Positions 60,889 through 64,000 of a stretch of 64,000 nucleotides of DNA are shown piece by piece. The position numbers were made by a program, and so were the translations under genes. This stretch comes from Roseobacter sp. (GTDB lineage: Bacteria > Pseudomonadota > Alphaproteobacteria > Rhodobacterales > Rhodobacteraceae). The stretch lies in contig JAGXHA010000063.1 of the NCBI GenBank assembly GCA_024636475.1, forward strand, positions 1 to 64,000, in the 5' to 3' direction. Below the pieces are notes generated by a model. It saw only the letters and a program-made list of their open reading frames with translations. It made no database searches and was not told the DNA's origin. The stretch's first letter is position 1; each line of letters begins with the position of its first letter.

Positions 60889-63534
60889 GTGAGCGACGAA
60901 AAAATCACGCCAATGATGGTTCAGTATCTTGAACTCAAAGCGCAGTATGCTGACGCCTTGTTGTTCTACCGCATGGGCGATTTCTATGAGATGTTTTTTG
61001 ATGACGCCGTTGCGGCTGCCGAGGCGCTAGATATCGCGCTCACAAAACGTGGAAAACATGGGGGTGAAGACATCGCCATGTGTGGCGTTCCGGTACATGC
61101 CTCCGAAGGATATTTGCTGACGCTTATCCGCAAAGGGTTTCGCGTCGCCGTCTGTGAACAAATGGAAAGCCCAGCAGAAGCGAAGAAACGCGGCTACAAG
61201 TCGATCGTCAAACGCGACGTTGTGCGGCTGGTAACACCCGGAACGCTCACCGAGGAATCGCTGCTTGAAGCGCGCCGTCACAATTATCTTGCCGCATTTG
61301 CGGACGTGCGCGACCAACATGCGCTGGCGTGGGTCGATATTTCTACCGGTGCATTCCACGTCATGCCTTTGACACTGACACGGCTGGGCCCGGAACTTGC
61401 CCGGCTTTCCCCGTCTGAATTGATCGTGTCCGAGGCAAAACAGGACGATCTACGGGCGCTGGTCTCTGATTTCGACCTTTCAATGACCCCACTGGCACGA
61501 TCCGCCTTTGACAGCACAAGCGCTGAAAAAAGCATCTGCGATCTGTTCAAGATTGGTTCACTGGATGCATTTGGAAACTTTAGCCGTGCCGAAATCTCTG
61601 CGATGGGCGCGATCATCGACTATCTTGAGATCACTCAAAAAGGAAAGTTGCCGCTGCTGCGCGCCCCTCAGAAAGAGGCAGAAGCCCGCACTGTTCAAAT
61701 CGATGCTGCCACCCGCCGTAACCTTGAGCTGACCCATGCACTATCCGGCAGTCGAGCAGGAACCTTGCTGTCTGTTATGGACAAGACCGTGACCGCTGGC
61801 GGGGGGCGATTGCTGGAGCGACGGATTTCGTCACCATCACGTATATTAGAGACGATTCATGCACGTCTTGATGCGATAAGCTTTGCCCATGAAAACATCA
61901 GACTGCGAGCAGATCTGCGCCAGCATTTACGCAACGTACCTGATCTTGATCGTGCGCTGTCACGCCTATCGCTCGACCGTGGCGGCCCACGTGATCTGGC
62001 CTCAATTCGCAACGGCCTGATCGAAGCGGGTCAGCTTGCTGACAAAACCGACAGCCTGGAAATGCCCGGCCTGCTCGCTGAAGCGGTCAAGGGTCTGCGC
62101 GGGCATGACGAACTGATTGATCTGCTGGATCAAGCGCTCTTAGCCGAACCTCCATTGCTTGCCCGTGATGGCGGATTTGTCGCGCAAGGCTATGATGCGG
62201 AACTGGACGAAGTGCGCACCCTGCGGGATGAAGGCCGCAGCGTTATCGCGCAGATGCAGCAGCAATTTGTCTCTGATACCGGGATTTCTGCACTCAAGAT
62301 CAAGCATAACAATGTTCTGGGGTACTTCATCGAAGTTACCTCGACCCATGCGGAAAAGATGTTCTCGACCCCCCTTTCTGACAGGTTCATTCACCGTCAG
62401 ACGACCGCGAACCAGGTTCGCTTTACGACCGTCGAACTGTCGGAAATGGAGACGAAGATTCTCAATGCGGGCAATCATGCGCTTGAGATCGAAAAGCGTC
62501 TCTACGAGGCCCTTAAGAAAGCAATCTTGCAAGAATCCGGGCCAATCGGTGTTGCGTCTGCGGGCTTGGCCGAGATTGATCTGGCTACGGCCCTCGCAGA
62601 AATTGCCCAGTCCGAAAGTTGGGTAAAACCGCGCGTTGACAACTCTCGGGCGTTTGACATTCAGGGCGGCCGCCATCCTGTCGTCGAACGTGCCCTTGCA
62701 CAACAGTCAGGTGTCGCCTTTATCGCGAACGATTGCGCACTTTCTGCTGATGGCGAAAGCGCGCATATCTGGCTGCTGACCGGTCCAAACATGGCGGGTA
62801 AATCTACCTTTTTACGGCAAAACGCGTTGATCGCCTTGATGGCTCAAATGGGCAGTTTTGTGCCTGCTTCAGACGCCCACATCGGCCTGATCAGCCAGAT
62901 CTTCAGCCGGGTTGGCGCGTCCGATGATCTGGCACGGGGCCGATCGACCTTTATGGTGGAGATGGTCGAAACAGCGGCCATCCTAAATCAAGCCGATGAT
63001 CGCGCTTTGATCATCCTGGATGAGATCGGGCGCGGCACAGCGACATATGATGGCTTGTCCATTGCATGGGCGACCCTTGAGCATTTGCATGACGTGAACC
63101 GTTCGCGTGCCTTGTTCGCCACGCATTACCACGAAATGACCGCCCTTTCGAACAAGCTGGACGGTGTCGAAAACGCGACCGTCACAGTCAAAGAATGGGA
63201 AGGCGACGTGATCTTTTTGCATGAGGTCAAAAAAGGTGCCGCCGACAGATCTTATGGTGTGCAGGTTGCCCAGCTTGCCGGGCTGCCACCTTCTGTCATC
63301 GCCCGCGCCCGTATCGTTCTTGAAGCGCTGGAGAAAGGCGAACGCGAAGGCGGTGCAACCCAAAAGACACTGATCGATGATCTGCCACTTTTCGCTGTGA
63401 CCCCTTCACCACCACCACAGCCGGCTAAAACCTCAAAGCTCGAAGCCGCGCTGGCAGATATTTTGCCAGACGAACTCACCCCTCGCGAAGCTCTTGATCT
63501 GCTCTATAAACTGAAAGAGGCGGCCAAAAACTGA
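60889..63534 (+). CDS. mutS: DNA mismatch repair protein MutS
   Basis: MutS recognises mismatches and insertion loops. The 881-residue protein shows the mismatch-binding FYEMFFDDA motif, the core domains, and ATPase Walker A GPNMAGKST (about 632-640), LDEIGRGTATYDG (Walker B and D-loop) and ATHYHEM. A C-terminal dimerisation helix follows. GTG start with AGACGGGGGTTT upstream. It is convergent with grpE. Confidence 0.97.
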   Translation: MSDEKITPMMVQYLELKAQYADALLFYRMGDFYEMFFDDAVAAAEALDIALTKRGKHGGEDIAMCGVPVHASEGYLLTLIRKGFRVAVCEQMESPAEAKKRGYKSIVKRDVVRLVTPGTLTEESLLEARRHNYLAAFADVRDQHALAWVDISTGAFHVMPLTLTRLGPELARLSPSELIVSEAKQDDLRALVSDFDLSMTPLARSAFDSTSAEKSICDLFKIGSLDAFGNFSRAEISAMGAIIDYLEITQKGKLPLLRAPQKEAEARTVQIDAATRRNLELTHALSGSRAGTLLSVMDKTVTAGGGRLLERRISSPSRILETIHARLDAISFAHENIRLRADLRQHLRNVPDLDRALSRLSLDRGGPRDLASIRNGLIEAGQLADKTDSLEMPGLLAEAVKGLRGHDELIDLLDQALLAEPPLLARDGGFVAQGYDAELDEVRTLRDEGRSVIAQMQQQFVSDTGISALKIKHNNVLGYFIEVTSTHAEKMFSTPLSDRFIHRQTTANQVRFTTVELSEMETKILNAGNHALEIEKRLYEALKKAILQESGPIGVASAGLAEIDLATALAEIAQSESWVKPRVDNSRAFDIQGGRHPVVERALAQQSGVAFIANDCALSADGESAHIWLLTGPNMAGKSTFLRQNALIALMAQMGSFVPASDAHIGLISQIFSRVGASDDLARGRSTFMVEMVETAAILNQADDRALIILDEIGRGTATYDGLSIAWATLEHLHDVNRSRALFATHYHEMTALSNKLDGVENATVTVKEWEGDVIFLHEVKKGAADRSYGVQVAQLAGLPPSVIARARIVLEALEKGEREGGATQKTLIDDLPLFAVTPSPPPQPAKTSKLEAALADILPDELTPREALDLLYKLKEAAKN

Positions 63535-63600
63535 CCGCCTCCCGTTTATTCCAAATGGAATAAAATCCTCCCCGAAGGGTCTACACCATCGTCTTGGCGA

Positions 63601-64000
63601 TCAGCTCGCAGGCATGGAAGATACGCCCACCTGCGCGGGGCGCAACAAACGGTCATGCAGCATAAAGCCCTCTGCGGCGACCTGAATGATCTCACCAGCT
63701 TTTGTTCCGGGCACGGGTGCCTCGAACATCGCCTGATGATGCTGGGGGTCAAACTTATCGCCCACTTCCGGCGCAATGACTTCCATGCCATGCTTTTTGA
63801 AAACATTCAAAAGCTCGCGCATTGTCAGATCAATACCTTCCAGTAATGGACCAGAGATCGAGCGCTGCTCCTCTGTCGCTGCTTCCAACGCGCGCTTCAT
63901 GTTGTCGTAGACAGACAACATGTCACGGGCCAACTTGGAGCCGCCGTAATTCTCTGCCTCACGGCGATCTTTTTCAGACCGCTTGCGGGCGTTTTCCGCT
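63601..64000 (-). CDS. grpE: Nucleotide exchange factor GrpE, C-terminal part
   Basis: GrpE releases ADP from DnaK. The window contains the C-terminal 132 residues: the coiled coil (DRREAENYGGSKLARDMLSV) and the beta-domain with HHQAMFEAPVPGTKAGEIIQVAAEGFMLHDRLLRPAQVGVS. The start lies beyond base 64000. It ends 66 nt from the mutS stop; no clear terminator separates them. Confidence 0.93.
   Translation of the reverse strand, partial: AENARKRSEKDRREAENYGGSKLARDMLSVYDNMKRALEAATEEQRSISGPLLEGIDLTMRELLNVFKKHGMEVIAPEVGDKFDPQHHQAMFEAPVPGTKAGEIIQVAAEGFMLHDRLLRPAQVGVSSMPAS

Noticed and set aside
63520..63563. Hairpins between mutS and grpE as a terminator
   Set aside because: The stems (GAGGCGG/CCGCCTC and TTATTCC/GGAATAA) are short and lack a U-tract on either strand.
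1..64000. tRNA, rRNA, CRISPR, insertion sequence or prophage
   Set aside because: No cloverleaf, spaced direct repeats, transposase or integrase was seen in either strand.

Overview
The window looks like chromosomal DNA of a marine alphaproteobacterium of the family Rhodobacteraceae (Roseobacter clade). The basis is gene content and order recognised by eye: rimP-nusA-ylxR-infB, argJ-mutT, comF-grxC-nitrilase-marR next to an NDUFAF5-like methyltransferase, hsp33 and NUDIX genes, MaeB malic enzyme, mutS facing grpE, a gene transfer agent (GTA) head-spike protein and a bacterial voltage-gated sodium channel. No rRNA, tRNA, insertion sequence, prophage or CRISPR array was seen. Family names are from reading motifs; no database search was run.

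Layout. Bases 1-2,530 carry envelope and polysaccharide genes: a cut-off YjbH-type protein with a doubtful start, a PP2A-like phosphatase and an ExoY-like sugar transferase, followed by a stand-alone GTA head-spike base gene. Bases 2,587-8,310 hold secA, facing a periplasmic parvulin, argJ, mutT and a 44-residue small gene with its own terminator. Bases 8,330-13,775 are the rimP-nusA-ylxR-infB translation operon (minus strand), with an intrinsic terminator only 34 nt before rimP. Bases 13,878-16,489 hold a short solute-binding-like protein, proline iminopeptidase and, divergently, ubiG.

Bases 16,635-25,080 are the least ordinary part and read as an accessory stress island: PRC-barrel protein, PsiE, DUF892 ferritin-like protein, a run of small unknown minus-strand ORFs, a receiver domain lacking its phospho-acceptor, a stand-alone bacterial eRF1-like (baeRF) protein followed by a three-way-junction RNA fold, an MntP-like protein with an altered first metal-site motif, dodecin, and an 821-residue fusion of an SDR epimerase, SPW repeats and a VKOR-like domain without its CxxC.

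Bases 25,225-32,662 are a fatty-acid beta-oxidation operon (fadE-fadA-fadB plus an acetyl-CoA hydrolase/transferase). Bases 32,849-37,433 hold marR, nitrilase, grxC, comF, the methyltransferase, hemH and a small secreted protein. Bases 37,574-41,514 hold two L,D-transpeptidases around a CAP lipoprotein, the sodium channel and an RNA methyltransferase. Bases 41,554-48,539 hold two ABC exporter half-transporters, CCA-adding enzyme, two NUDIX genes and hsp33. Bases 48,536-50,281 are a signalling pair, a receiver-PP2C phosphatase and an Hpt protein, resembling the partner-switching parts that influence GTA production in Rhodobacter. From 50,284 to the end come ilvA, argG, a DUF7282 protein, a sulfotransferase-like/aminotransferase pair, exported MsrA, ribokinase, malic enzyme, a GT61 glycosyltransferase, mutS and partial grpE.

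Themes linking the regions: envelope polysaccharide plus GTA spike at the left edge and GTA-type signalling at 48.5-50.3 kb; and an island mixing metal, redox and translation-rescue functions at 16.6-25.1 kb, which is the best place to look for undescribed biology.
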